DNA of 35,638 nt from Planctomycetales bacterium (GTDB lineage: Bacteria > Planctomycetota > Planctomycetia > Isosphaerales > Isosphaeraceae): NCBI GenBank assembly GCA_027452145.1, contig DAIDHB010000260.1, positions 1 to 35,638 of the forward strand, written 5' to 3'. The notes under the pieces are model-generated. The model saw only the letters and a program-made list of their open reading frames with translations, made no database searches and was not told the origin of the DNA. The position numbers and the translations under genes were made by a program. Below, piece by piece: positions 1 to 7,782 of the stretch. The stretch's first letter is position 1. Each line of letters starts with the position of its first letter.

Positions 1-137
1 GTCTGCCGCCATCGACATAGAAGGTTCGTTGCCACCCCAAGGCTCTCCGCCGCCGCCGAAAGCCCTCGCTCCTCTACCAACCGAACAGCTTCGACCTTGA
101 ACTCCCGGCTGAATGAACGTCGTAGTTTCTTTTCCAT
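1..137 (-). CDS. IS3-family transposase OrfA, N-terminal fragment (cut by window edge)
   Basis: The first 45 codons of a minus-strand gene are present; the rest lies outside the window. The ATG at 137 is preceded by a good ribosome site (GGGAGG about 7 nt upstream). The N-terminus is basic and reads like the helix-turn-helix start of IS3-type OrfA: FSREFKVEAVRLVEERG, then an AAAESLGV segment ending in a CRWRQ motif. Such OrfA proteins bind the IS ends and are fused to the OrfB integrase by frameshifting. Only the DNA-binding start is visible, so the IS subgroup and integrity cannot be judged. Confidence 0.8.
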   Translation of the reverse strand, partial: MEKKLRRSFSREFKVEAVRLVEERGLSAAAESLGVATNLLCRWRQ

Positions 138-179
138 TTCACCCTCCCTTTCATTTCCATCTTACAAGGAAGGCTGACT

Positions 180-200
180 GACTCAATTAGGACTCAATTA
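180..200. repeat. Tandem repeat of GACTCAATTA at the IS3 edge
   Basis: GACTCAATTAG (180-190) is followed directly by GACTCAATTA (191-200). It lies just upstream of the IS3 OrfA start and may mark an IS boundary or a duplicated target. Without the other IS end this cannot be decided. Confidence 0.6.
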
Positions 201-487
201 AAAGGGGGGAAGGTCAAGGTGGGCCGCGAAGGAGTCGAGAGCCAGAAGAAGCGTCCGGCTCTCCGTCAGCCGTTCGTGAAGCGCCGTGTGTTCCTGGAGA
301 AGTTCGAGGACTATCGTCTTGTAGTGCATACTGGTTCAGGCATCCTTCCCGAGAAGCAGCATCGGGCGTCCCCTTCTCATCGCCGCTGGACCAGACGAGC
401 CGCAGCGTTTGAGTTGCTGACTGTGAGGGCCCCGAAGGCATAGCGGTCGAGGTGATCTGACAAGGTCAAAGAACGTGATATGAGCGG

Positions 488-508
488 AGCTTTAAATTGG
501 TTAAAGCT
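488..508. repeat. Inverted repeat AGCTTTAA-5-TTAAAGCT
   Basis: Perfect 8-bp arms (488-495 and 501-508) around a 5-nt AT-rich centre, about 80 bp upstream of the Cas4-like gene start. It could be an operator or part of a promoter region. No clear -35/-10 pair was assigned. Confidence 0.5.
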
Positions 509-586
509 AGAGCGCAATCGGATTCCTGAGACTCGCGCATCGCTCGTCGCGAAATCCGCAAATCACGTCCGGATAGTTGAGGCGAC

Positions 587-877
587 ATGATGAGGACTGC
601 CCCTACAAACGGTGCTCGGCCCATGAGCCGACGAGACGTGGTCTCGGCAACGGAGATAGCGTCCTTCGTCTACTGCCCGGAGCAATGGCGCCTTCAGCAC
701 GGGCTCGGAAACGAGTCGGAGAACGTAGCCTCCCTCAGCAGGGGAGAGGCGTTTCACGCAAAGAACGCATCGGTCGAGGTGGGGACTCGAAGAGCATCCT
801 GGGCGGGCCTCATCCTCGTGGCCTTGGCGCTCGTCGTCCTCCTCGTGGCCCGAGCCTTCTTCATGCTGAGACACTAG
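587..877 (+). CDS. Cas4/Dna2-like nuclease, N-terminal half with membrane helix (ends at in-frame TAG)
   Basis: This 96-residue frame opens with the hallmark start of Cas4-like PD-(D/E)XK proteins: VVSATEIASFVYCPEQW at about 18-34, whose Cys30 would be the first ligand of a 4Fe-4S cluster. A short GEAFH segment follows (His57), then a transmembrane helix at about 71-93. The frame stops at TAG (875-877). The next ATG (881) is in the same frame three nucleotides later and continues with a second membrane helix and all remaining nuclease motifs. GAGGCGAC before the ATG at 587 is a fair ribosome site. Either two translationally coupled genes make one split protein, the TAG is suppressed, or this is a nonsense-mutated single gene. 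No CRISPR array or other cas gene is present, so a stand-alone role is more likely. Confidence 0.65.
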   Translation: MMRTAPTNGARPMSRRDVVSATEIASFVYCPEQWRLQHGLGNESENVASLSRGEAFHAKNASVEVGTRRASWAGLILVALALVVLLVARAFFMLRH

Positions 878-880
878 ACG

Positions 881-1378
881 ATGGCCAACCGGCTCACGCT
901 CGCAGGCATCGCGCTCGCGGTTCTCGGGCTCGCCCTTCTCATCCATGCGCTGAGATCACGCTGGGCACGCGGGTTCATCTCGGGGAAGACAGTGACGCTC
1001 GACAACGTCACCCTCTTCTCGAAGGAGCATCTCCTAGTCGGACGTCCGGATCGCATCGTGAAACGGGGCGAGGAGCTCATCCCGGAAGAGTGGAAGTCAT
1101 CGAAGAAGGTCCAGCCGTGGCACATCGCGCAGCTTGGGACCTACTTCATCCTCATCGAAGAGCACTACGGGGTACGGCCGCGCTTCGGGGTTATTGTGAC
1201 GGGCGACGGACGGCGGAAGCGAATCGCGAACACCGAGGAGCTCCGTGGAAGAGTGCTCGCGGTTGCCCAGCAGGTCAGAGAATCCCGGCGTCAGGTGGAA
1301 GTTGAGCTCGCGGTCTCGCCCGCAGGCTGGCAATGCCGGGCTTGTGGCCAACGAAGCCGGTGCCGGCAGGCTCGGTGA
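881..1378 (+). CDS. Cas4/Dna2-like PD-(D/E)XK nuclease, catalytic half with N-terminal membrane helix
   Basis: This 165-residue product starts with a transmembrane helix (about 5-23) and then carries the nuclease core: GRPD at 54-57 (catalytic Asp57), EWK at 70-72 (the E-x-K pair), and Q84-x3-Y88, matching the Cas4/RecB-type QxxxY motif. The end holds C152-x2-C155-x5-C161, the usual three C-terminal cluster cysteines; the fourth (Cys30) lies in the upstream frame. Together the two frames give about 260 residues, normal for Cas4-like proteins, but with a membrane hairpin in the middle. There is no strong ribosome site before 881, so this half probably depends on reinitiation or readthrough of the upstream TAG. 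DNA cleavage activity is inferred from motifs only. Confidence 0.7.
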   Translation: MANRLTLAGIALAVLGLALLIHALRSRWARGFISGKTVTLDNVTLFSKEHLLVGRPDRIVKRGEELIPEEWKSSKKVQPWHIAQLGTYFILIEEHYGVRPRFGVIVTGDGRRKRIANTEELRGRVLAVAQQVRESRRQVEVELAVSPAGWQCRACGQRSRCRQAR

Positions 1379-1399
1379 GTGGTCGAGGTTTCCCCGGAA

Positions 1400-1597
1400 A
1401 ACTCGGAGGCGCAGGACTCGAGGTGCCGGCTCACGAGCTCGATCCCCAGGGCATCGAGAGCCGAGCGGACCGCCGCGATCTGGTTGAGGATATCCACGCA
1501 GTAGCGGCCCTCCCCCACCATGCGCTGGATGCCTGCGACCTGCCCCGATTCGATTCACCCTGGTCTTAGACGACGCGAGATGATACTCGGGAGAAAC
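1400..1597 (-). pseudogene. CsoR-family metal-sensing repressor, frameshifted and truncated remnant
   Basis: On the minus strand a CsoR/RcnR-type (DUF156) protein can be read across two frames. YHLASSKTRVNRI lies in one frame; after about 1550 GQVAGIQRMVGEGRYCVDI and RHLESC lie in another. The switch fits loss of about 2 nt within the usual RIEGQV motif. The Cys...His-x3-Cys copper ligands (RYC and HLESC) are intact, but the C-terminal helix expected after the last Cys is replaced by unrelated sequence. It points away from the paired CsoR-type operators at 1796-1847, the normal place for an autoregulated csoR. It runs up to the end of the Cas4-like gene, suggesting decay at a rearrangement joint. 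Confidence 0.7.
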
Positions 1598-1789
1598 CTG
1601 AACCGGCGAGGGGCCCCGACTCGCGCGCGGCGAACGCCTTGAGATCGTGCGCTCAGGACCTGCGCGGGCGAACTCATCAACTTTCATGAGCCCGGACCGC
1701 CCCAGCCAGCTACCTCTGCCTCACTCCGCCTGGCCCACCCATCCGGCGATATTTCCTGCCGAAGCCTGACCACCCCAGACCGCGCGAAT

Positions 1790-1818
1790 TTGCCATATAC
1801 CCCGGCGGGGTATAGCAT
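1790..1818 (+). promoter_or_regulatory. Probable sigma-70 promoter overlapped by a CsoR-type operator
   Basis: TTGCCA (1790-1795), a 17-nt spacer and TAGCAT (1813-1818) form a fair plus-strand promoter. The spacer is almost wholly filled by the palindrome at 1796-1814, the classic arrangement for metal-relieved repression. The first strongly supported downstream gene is the TolC-type gene at 2057. Confidence 0.5.
1796..1814. promoter_or_regulatory. CsoR-type operator 1 (TATACCCC-GGC-GGGGTATA)
   Basis: A perfect 8-bp inverted repeat around GGC. Runs of C and G flanked by TAT/ATA are typical of CsoR/RcnR-family operators. It sits in the promoter spacer upstream of the TolC gene and beside the decayed csoR. 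The intact CsoR-family gene on this molecule (24805-25191) is a possible present-day regulator, but its ligand set differs. Confidence 0.75.
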
Positions 1819-1830
1819 CGTCCTCGATCG

Positions 1831-1847
1831 ATACCCCTCTGGGGTAT
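1831..1847. promoter_or_regulatory. CsoR-type operator 2 (ATACCCC-TCT-GGGGTAT)
   Basis: A second perfect 7-bp inverted repeat, centred 34 bp from operator 1, which allows cooperative binding or control of both divergent directions. Downstream, 1848-2056 is a leader with no recognised gene. An ATG at 1866 with a nearby AGGAG opens an 88-codon frame that runs into the TolC gene, but it resembles no protein I know and may not be translated. Confidence 0.75.
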
Positions 1848-2056
1848 GAAGCCAGGAGATCCGATATGGGCGATGACGGGTCGCACCGGATGACGCGTTT
1901 TCCACGACTCAATCGGCTCGATCTCCTCCTGCTCACAAATCCTCCGACCATGCCTCGGGGCAAATTGTCTCGTTTCCCAAATGCCGGACCGTTCCCAGAA
2001 CCGATAATCAAGCATCCGACCGCGCCGGGCTCAGCGCGTCGGGCGAGGAGCGAGCG

Positions 2057-3628
2057 ATGTCCAGGAAGGATCGCAAGGACGGGCCGGCCACGGCCTGCCC
2101 GGCGCTCGCCCGTGCCCGCAGCCTGGGGGTAGCCATCGCCTGTCTGGCGGCGGCCCTCGGTCCAGCGGGTTGGGCCTGTGCCGAGGACCGACGCACGACG
2201 AGGATGGCCCAGGCCGCGCCGACACATGATCGGTCGGCCCACGCCACAGTCCCCGAGGCCACGGAGCTTCCGCCACCGGCCGTGCCGGAGCCGACGGCCG
2301 CGCCAGCCCACGCACGGCCGCGGGCCCCGCGCGCGGCGCCCGCGACCGGGCCGACGGCCACCCTGGGGCTCGCCGACTTCGAGCGGCTCGCCCTGGAGAG
2401 TAACCCGACGTTGACCCAGGCCTTCGCGCAGTTCGACGCGGCCCGCAGCCGGTCGTTCCAGGCGGGGCGCTACCCCAACCCGATCATCGGCTACCTCCAG
2501 GAGACGATCGGGGCGTTCAGCGAGGCGCGACCCACGGCCGGCGGGGTAGCCGCGTCGGGGCGGCCCTCTCCGGGCGAGGTCGTGGGCGGCTTCTTCCAAC
2601 AGGAGATCGTCACCGCGGGCAAGCTCCGCCTCAGCCGGGCCAAGTTCGTCGAGGAGGCCAACGCCGCCCAGTGGCAGGCCGTCGCCCAGCAGTTCCGCGT
2701 GCTCAACAGCGTCCGCATCGCCTACTTCGAGGTCCTGGCGGCCCAGAGGCTGGAGCGCATCAATGAGGAACTCGACCGGATCAACCAGGAGGCGGTGCGG
2801 ACGACGCGCGACCTGGTCAACGTCGGCCAGGCCAACGAGCCGGACCTGCTCCAGGCCGAACTCGAGTCCCGCCGGGTCGAGGTGACCCGGAAGAATGTGG
2901 CGAAGCGTCACACCAGGACCTGGGAGCACCTCATCACCCTGGCGGGGGCACCCGAGCAATTTGCGACCCAGGTGGAACTGGACGATCGGCAGCTGGAGGC
3001 ACGGGGCGCTGCACGGGACTTCGACGCCACCCTGGCGAACCTGCTGCGGTGCAGCCCCGAGATCCACGCGGCCCTGGCGGAGATCCGGCGCGATCAGATC
3101 ATGGTCCGCCGCGAGCGCGCCGAGCCAGTCCCGAACATCCTCGTCCAAGGCAACGTCGGCTACAACTACGAATTCGGGCTCGTGACGCCCACCGTCCAGG
3201 TCGGCTTCCCGCTCCCGGTCTTCAACCGGAACCAGGGCACGGTGCGGGAGGCGATGGCCGACCTCAGCCGCGACCAGGCAGAGCATCGGCGGGTCGCGCT
3301 CTCGCTCCGGCAGCGCCTGGCCGACGCCTATAACCGGCATGAGGAGGCCCTGGAGTCGGTCGAGGATTTCCGTGAGCGGACCCTCCAGTTGGCCTGGCGC
3401 GCCTACCAGGTGCAGCTCGCGAACTTCCGCCAGCGTCGCGCGGCCTGGCCGCAAGTCCTTGTCGCGCAGCGGACTTATTTCGAGATACAGCGGGACTATA
3501 TCGAGGCACTGCTCGTCCTGCGACGGGCGGAGGTCGAGATCGACGGCATGCTCCTGGTCGACGGGCTGGCCCCGCCCAATCCGCCGACCTCGCAGGGCCA
3601 CATCGAGTCGGTGCCGCAGCCGCGGTGA
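2057..3628 (+). CDS. TolC/CusC-type outer membrane efflux protein
   Basis: 523 residues. The N-terminus (about 1-43) is a long signal peptide ending near AGWACA, followed by a Pro/Ala-rich linker (to about 100) and an outer-membrane-factor fold. Two long helical repeats with TolC-type features are visible: LADFERLALESNPTL, the QEIVTAGKLRLSRAK segment, and GVP-like turns such as VGFPLPVFNRNQG. Proteins of this family form the outer membrane and periplasmic tunnel of tripartite pumps. The ATG at 2057 has GGAG 8 nt upstream. It is the first of two such genes flanking the minus-strand cusBA genes and lies behind the CsoR-type operators, so copper-responsive export is likely. The exact partner pump is not proven. 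Confidence 0.85.
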   Translation: MSRKDRKDGPATACPALARARSLGVAIACLAAALGPAGWACAEDRRTTRMAQAAPTHDRSAHATVPEATELPPPAVPEPTAAPAHARPRAPRAAPATGPTATLGLADFERLALESNPTLTQAFAQFDAARSRSFQAGRYPNPIIGYLQETIGAFSEARPTAGGVAASGRPSPGEVVGGFFQQEIVTAGKLRLSRAKFVEEANAAQWQAVAQQFRVLNSVRIAYFEVLAAQRLERINEELDRINQEAVRTTRDLVNVGQANEPDLLQAELESRRVEVTRKNVAKRHTRTWEHLITLAGAPEQFATQVELDDRQLEARGAARDFDATLANLLRCSPEIHAALAEIRRDQIMVRRERAEPVPNILVQGNVGYNYEFGLVTPTVQVGFPLPVFNRNQGTVREAMADLSRDQAEHRRVALSLRQRLADAYNRHEEALESVEDFRERTLQLAWRAYQVQLANFRQRRAAWPQVLVAQRTYFEIQRDYIEALLVLRRAEVEIDGMLLVDGLAPPNPPTSQGHIESVPQPR

Positions 3629-3638
3629 GCTGCGGCGT

Positions 3639-3668
3639 GTCCCGGCGGACCTTCGGGCCCGCCGGGAC
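3639..3668. terminator. Hairpin between convergent TolC and multicopper oxidase genes
   Basis: GTCCCGGCGG (3639-3648) pairs with CCGCCGGGAC (3659-3668) around a 10-nt loop. It sits 10 bp after the TolC stop and 31 bp from the end of the convergent oxidase gene. There is no T-tract, so it may act as a bidirectional stabilising hairpin or a weak terminator. Confidence 0.5.
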
Positions 3669-3699
3669 GCACGGTCCTCATCACCCGGTGGCTATCGAA

Positions 3700-5364
3700 T
3701 TAGCGGGGGTGGCCCTGGTGTCCGCCCGGGGCCATCGGGGCGGGCACCGGCCCGTGCCCCGGCATGCGCCCCGACTCCGACTCGGGCCGGTGCCCGCCGT
3801 GCGGCCCGACCGGTCCGGGCCCCACCCCGGGCGTGCTGGCGCCGGGCGGGACGTCGCCCCGCCCCGCCATGACCTGATCGAACAGGTCCGGCGGCAGGAT
3901 CCGGACGACGGTCATCAGCCCCTCGACGCCGGCGTACCAGTCGCGGCGCATGCCGCGCGTCTCCGGCTTGTTGAGCTTCCAGAGCTGCTCGGGGGTCCAT
4001 TCCGCCGGCATGTCCATCATCCCGGCCGGGAAGCCCGGCACGCGCCGGCCCGAGGCGTCCCGGCCCATGGCCGCGTGGCCGCCGTGACCGCCGGCCGCGC
4101 CGGCCTGCCGCGGCATCACGGTCATGGTGCCGACGGCGCGCTCCGAGCCGGTCTGCTCGCCCATGCTCCGGCCCAGGCTGGGGCCGAACGCCTCGGACGA
4201 GAGGGCCGGCCCGCCGGTGGCAACCCCCATCCCGCCGGTGGGGCTCAGCCCGGCCCGCATCCCCTGGATCGTGTGGCCGCCCATCGGCCCGACCATCGTG
4301 CTCATGAAGTTCATCGTGTGGTGGAACATGTGGCAGTGGAACGGCCAGTCCCCCACGTTGTTAGCGATGAACTCGACCTCCCGCACCTGGGCCACGCCGA
4401 TGAGGACCGTGTTGCCCGGATACCAGGCCGTCTCCGGCATCCGCCCGCCCTCGGTCCCGGTGACCCAGAAGGTCAGCCCGTGGAGGTGGAACGGGTGGTG
4501 GTCCATGACGCTGAAGTTCAGTGTCCGGATCCGCACCCGTTCGCCCAGCCTGCACACGAGCGGGGTGACGTACGGGCCGGCGCGGCCGTTGAAGGTCAGG
4601 ACGTTCCATTCCATCGACATCGTGTTGGGGATGGTCGCGCCGGGAAGGACCGCCCATTCCTGGCTGATGAGGCAGAAGTCGCGGTCGACCCGCGGCTCAT
4701 ACGCCTCCCTGGGATAGACGATGAACAGGCCGACCATGCCCATCGCGTCCTGCATCCCGTCGTGCGAGTGGTAGAAGAACGTCCCGTCCTGGTGCAGGTC
4801 GAACTCGTAGGCGTAGGTCTCGCCGGGGCAGATCGGCGGCTGGGTGAGCCCCGGCACGCCGTCGAAGCGGACGGGCATCTCCAGGCCGTGCCAGTGGATG
4901 CCGGTGGACTCGGGCAGTTCGTTGTGGACGACCAGCCGCACCCGGTCCCCCACGGTCGCCTCGATGGTCGGGCCGGGCATCAGGCCGTTGAAGCCCCAGC
5001 AGTCCAACGTGAAGTTGGGCAGGAGCTCGCGCTTGACGGCCCGGCAGTGGATGTGGAACTCCTTGGCCCCGCCGACGATCGTCCAGGGGAGCCGCTCGGG
5101 GAGGTCGGGCACGATGACCCGGACCGGGGGCTCGCCGGCCTTGATAAGCCCGGGGACCAGTCGTCCGCGATCGGTGGGGCTACCGACCGGGCCGCCGCGG
5201 CCGGGCCGGTCGCGGGGATACTCTTGATCGTGCTCATGGTCGGCGTGGCCCGGATGGGCCGCCGGCTCTTGGGCGGCCCCTGCGGCCGCGGCGCCGCCCA
5301 GGAGCCCCGCCGCAGCCAGGGTGCCGCCTTGCAGGAATGTCCGTCTCGTCGCCTCGTTTTCCAT
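3700..5364 (-). CDS. Two-domain multicopper oxidase, Tat-exported, with Met/His-rich tail
   Basis: 554 residues from the ATG at 5364; a longer frame upstream is not protein-like. The signal has a twin-arginine motif (RRTFLQG, 7-13). Copper motifs in order: HWHG (157-160), HSH (199-201), HPFHLHG (290-296) and HCHMFHHTMNFM (343-354, with the type 1 Cu axial Met). Only about 280 residues span all four motifs, so this fits a two-cupredoxin-domain oxidase (small-laccase type) rather than the three-domain CueO type. The last 195 residues are rich in Met, His and Gly. The likely role is periplasmic Cu(I) or organic substrate oxidation coupled to O2 reduction. It is the last gene of the minus-strand island; its own promoter probably lies in 5365-5450. 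Confidence 0.88.
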   Translation of the reverse strand: MENEATRRTFLQGGTLAAAGLLGGAAAAGAAQEPAAHPGHADHEHDQEYPRDRPGRGGPVGSPTDRGRLVPGLIKAGEPPVRVIVPDLPERLPWTIVGGAKEFHIHCRAVKRELLPNFTLDCWGFNGLMPGPTIEATVGDRVRLVVHNELPESTGIHWHGLEMPVRFDGVPGLTQPPICPGETYAYEFDLHQDGTFFYHSHDGMQDAMGMVGLFIVYPREAYEPRVDRDFCLISQEWAVLPGATIPNTMSMEWNVLTFNGRAGPYVTPLVCRLGERVRIRTLNFSVMDHHPFHLHGLTFWVTGTEGGRMPETAWYPGNTVLIGVAQVREVEFIANNVGDWPFHCHMFHHTMNFMSTMVGPMGGHTIQGMRAGLSPTGGMGVATGGPALSSEAFGPSLGRSMGEQTGSERAVGTMTVMPRQAGAAGGHGGHAAMGRDASGRRVPGFPAGMMDMPAEWTPEQLWKLNKPETRGMRRDWYAGVEGLMTVVRILPPDLFDQVMAGRGDVPPGASTPGVGPGPVGPHGGHRPESESGRMPGHGPVPAPMAPGGHQGHPR

Positions 5365-5917
5365 CGCGCCGTCCTCGGCCGGAACAATGAGATGGCCACC
5401 GGCCGGGAGCCCACCAGCCGAACGATCTATTCTACACCCCCGACAGTCCGCCGAGGGGTCGTCGGGCGTGTGGCGGTGCCTGAATCTCCGTGCTCCTCGC
5501 GGCCCTGCCTGCGGCATCTCCCTCGGGGATCTCTGATACGGGGTGGGTGTTCACCACTCCCGAGGGACCGAACAGGTTTCTCGGGAACCCCTCAGCCGGG
5601 TTTAAGAGCCCGAGGCGAACGGCCATGGTCCGCCCGGCTCGCATGGCGGACAGAGCGGACGAGGGGGCCACGGGGGCCCAGGAGGAGGCGACATCGGACG
5701 CACAGCCGGTCCGCGGGGCCACCGCCCCGCGCCAGGGCCCTTAACAGTTTGAGTCTGGGATGAATAAGAGGGGAGCCCGGTGGGCGTGGCAGCCCAGCTT
5801 TCGCAGGCAATGCATCCATTGAGGTCTCGCATGGAAGCTGTCGGCGCGAAGAGCTTGCTGTCCTTTCTCGGCGAAGTCCCTGGGGCCGGATGTCGATTCA
5901 GGAGAGTGGCCATGGCG
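5365..5917. other. 550-bp gap upstream of the oxidase gene
   Basis: No convincing gene. A minus-strand frame (5602-5913) begins 2 nt after the BON gene stop with a GGAGGAG ribosome site, but beyond about 30 codons it becomes Pro/Gly low complexity and matches nothing I recognise. The segment next to the oxidase start (5400-5450) is a plausible promoter region, with TAGAAT on the minus strand near 5430, but no good -35 partner was found. Confidence 0.45.
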
Positions 5918-6172
5918 TCAGGCTCCTCCGTCTACGTAGGGCCGCAGGACGGGCCCTACCTCGATCTCGTTGGCCAGGACGGTCATCCCGCCGGCCTCCA
6001 TGACCACTTCCTGGGCGAGCTGCTTGGCGTAATACGTCGAGGTATGACCCTGCAGCACGAGACCTCCGCCGCGCACCAGCACGCGCAGGTCGCGGGCCCG
6101 GCCGCCGAGCCGACGCTCCAGCGCCGCTTTGAGCCGCTCCACCCCGACCTCACCCGCGGGGTTCTGACCCAT
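5918..6172 (-). CDS. Small BON-domain protein
   Basis: 84 residues from the ATG at 6172, chosen because GGGAGG lies 6-7 nt upstream; another in-frame ATG at 6187 has poorer context. Nearly the whole protein is one BON domain: a helix RLKAALERRLGG, then strands around LRVLVRGGGLVLQGHTST, then helix YYAKQLAQEVVMEAGG and a closing strand VLANEIEV. BON domains occur in periplasmic or membrane-associated proteins and are thought to bind lipid or small ligands. There is no signal peptide, so it is likely cytoplasmic. It follows the heptahaem cytochrome gene by about 30 bp and may be its last operon partner. Confidence 0.75.
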   Translation of the reverse strand: MGQNPAGEVGVERLKAALERRLGGRARDLRVLVRGGGLVLQGHTSTYYAKQLAQEVVMEAGGMTVLANEIEVGPVLRPYVDGGA

Positions 6173-6202
6173 GGCTTCCTCCCGCACCGGCGCAGGCCGG
6201 CG

Positions 6203-7018
6203 CTAATGGTGCTTGTAGTAGCCCACGCCCTTGATGTCATTCCAGGAGGTCGTCTGGTGGCACAGGTTGCACTGGTCGACCCGCGCCGTTGGCTGCCGAG
6301 CCACCTTGGCCGAGACCGTTTGGAAGTGCTCCATCCTGTGGCTCGGGGGCGGCTGATGGCACTCCGCGCATTCGGTATTCCGCGGCGCAGGGTGCCGGAA
6401 CTCAGGGATGGTCCACGCTGCGGTCCGGTGGCACTCGGCGCAGTCGCTCCCGAGGTACCGGAAATGGCGGTCCTTGGTGCCGTGGCAGGCGGCGCAGTCG
6501 AGGGCCGCTTCCCGTGACGTCAGGTGCGGATTCCCGCGGGAGGCGGGTCCGCCCGTGCTGTCCGACTGGTTGATCCAGCTCGCTAAACGCGCACGTAAGG
6601 GCTCGGCCTCTGCTGTCCTGCCCACTTTCGGCCGTGCGGGGCGCAAGGCGATCCGAACCAGGGCATCGTGATCCATGAGGGTCAGATGCTGACCGGCGCC
6701 TCGATGCTCGAAGTGACACTCGCGGCAACTGCCGATCTGGCCGTGGAAAGCCGTCGGCTGGCGCTGCAACAGGGCGACGTCGTTGGCGTGGCAGGCGATG
6801 CACCGCGCCGAATCCGGCCCCTTCACGGGTGTATGGCACGCGGCGCAGTTGGTCTCCAGGAAGGAATGGGCTGCGGACAGCGGCCCCGGAGTGGCCTGCC
6901 GCTGCCACGTGCTCGCCCGTCCCAGGCTGGTCCGGCGCGCGAGGACCACGAGCCCAATCCCGAGGACCACCGGGAGGAGGACGATCGCGGCCCGTTTGAT
7001 CCAGACGCTAGCCATCAT
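6203..7018 (-). CDS. Membrane-anchored heptahaem cytochrome c
   Basis: 271 residues. An uncleaved N-terminal membrane anchor (about 8-27) precedes seven CXXCH haem sites at 58, 73, 98, 175, 193, 217 and 250. Extra histidines between them (for example FEHRG and HFRYLG) can serve as distal ligands, as in class III and NrfH-like multihaem proteins. The ATG at 7018 overlaps the stop of the cytochrome b gene (ATGA), and GAGGTGG precedes it, so the two are coupled. Its location implies that it takes electrons from the cytochrome b and carries them into the periplasm. The terminal acceptor (Cu(II), another metal, or the oxidase) is not visible from sequence. Confidence 0.88.
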   Translation of the reverse strand: MMASVWIKRAAIVLLPVVLGIGLVVLARRTSLGRASTWQRQATPGPLSAAHSFLETNCAACHTPVKGPDSARCIACHANDVALLQRQPTAFHGQIGSCRECHFEHRGAGQHLTLMDHDALVRIALRPARPKVGRTAEAEPLRARLASWINQSDSTGGPASRGNPHLTSREAALDCAACHGTKDRHFRYLGSDCAECHRTAAWTIPEFRHPAPRNTECAECHQPPPSHRMEHFQTVSAKVARQPTARVDQCNLCHQTTSWNDIKGVGYYKHH

Positions 7019-7776
7019 CGGAACCACCTCAGCCCGAAATAGATCCCCACCCAGATGTGCAGGGCCAACAGCCCGTAGAGCACGAAGCTGATGATGATGT
7101 GGAACTTGAGCCACCCGGCGAACCAGCGCTTGAACGCCTCGTGGGTCTTGATGGCGTACTCCAGGTCGGCCATCGACTCGGACAGCCGCAGCGCGCGGAC
7201 CGGCGCGCTCGCCGTCGCCGGGACCCCCGCGGGGCGGGCCAGGAGGAGCCCGCCCATCAGGCGCGACCAGAACCCCGCCAGGGGCCGCACGATCGCGACC
7301 TGCTCGGGATGGGCGGCCAGCTCGCCCGCCGTCTGGCGATAGACCAATTCCAGCCCCGTCAGCATCTCCTTCTTCGCGCGGATCGTTTGGGAGAATTGCC
7401 CCATCAAGTAGCGGCCGACGAACCCGCTGAGCACGACGATCACCATCAGCGCCGTCAGGGCGATGCCAAGCTGGCTGTCGAACTTGTGCCCCGTATGCAG
7501 CAGGCCCAGGATCGGCCCGACGATCCCGGCGTAGACATGCCAGGCCAGCAGGGTCCGCATCGAGACCCGCCGCGTGACCGTTCGCTTCAAGGGCGGGACG
7601 CGCTTGATGACCAGATAGGCTAGCGGCACAAGCATCAGCACCGCGCCCGAGACGCCGAGCGCGCCGCCCCAGGCGCTGCCGGCGAACCGAGGCGATTGGT
7701 GGACGAGGAAGCCCAGCCCGAGGATGACCATCAGGACGACCAGGCCGGTGGCGACAAGGCGGTCATGCTCTTTCAT
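7015..7776 (-). CDS. Di-haem cytochrome b membrane protein
   Basis: 253 residues with about five membrane helices (near 9-26, 40-57, 75-95, 106-125, 223-245). Two His pairs are spaced by 13 residues, H80/H94 and H226/H240, a layout that can hold two b-type haems across the membrane, as in cytochrome b561 and respiratory cytochrome b subunits. His97 is an extra candidate. A soluble loop (about 130-215) lies between helices four and five. The gene starts 7 nt after the flavin reductase stop and ends overlapping the heptahaem start, so all three are one translational unit. It probably links cytoplasmic flavin/2Fe-2S electrons to the periplasmic cytochrome. Confidence 0.8.
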   Translation of the reverse strand: MKEHDRLVATGLVVLMVILGLGFLVHQSPRFAGSAWGGALGVSGAVLMLVPLAYLVIKRVPPLKRTVTRRVSMRTLLAWHVYAGIVGPILGLLHTGHKFDSQLGIALTALMVIVVLSGFVGRYLMGQFSQTIRAKKEMLTGLELVYRQTAGELAAHPEQVAIVRPLAGFWSRLMGGLLLARPAGVPATASAPVRALRLSESMADLEYAIKTHEAFKRWFAGWLKFHIIISFVLYGLLALHIWVGIYFGLRWFR

Positions 7777-7782
7777 CGCGGG

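Larger units (their letters stand above)
138..586. other. Intergenic region, no supported gene
   Basis: About 450 bp between the IS3 fragment and the Cas4-like gene. Short open frames on both strands have no recognisable motif and poor start context. It contains an 11-bp tandem repeat next to the IS (180-200) and an 8-bp inverted repeat (488-508). The outer end of the IS probably lies somewhere in 140-200, but I could not identify a convincing terminal inverted repeat. Confidence 0.6.

Noticed and set aside
1721..3601. 626-codon minus-strand frame opposite the TolC gene
   Set aside because: Shadow of the plus-strand TolC gene, with no fold or signal of its own.
3625..5763. Long plus-strand open frame opposite the multicopper oxidase
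   Set aside because: It is an antisense shadow of the oxidase gene, caused by high GC; its composition is unlike a protein and no motifs are present.
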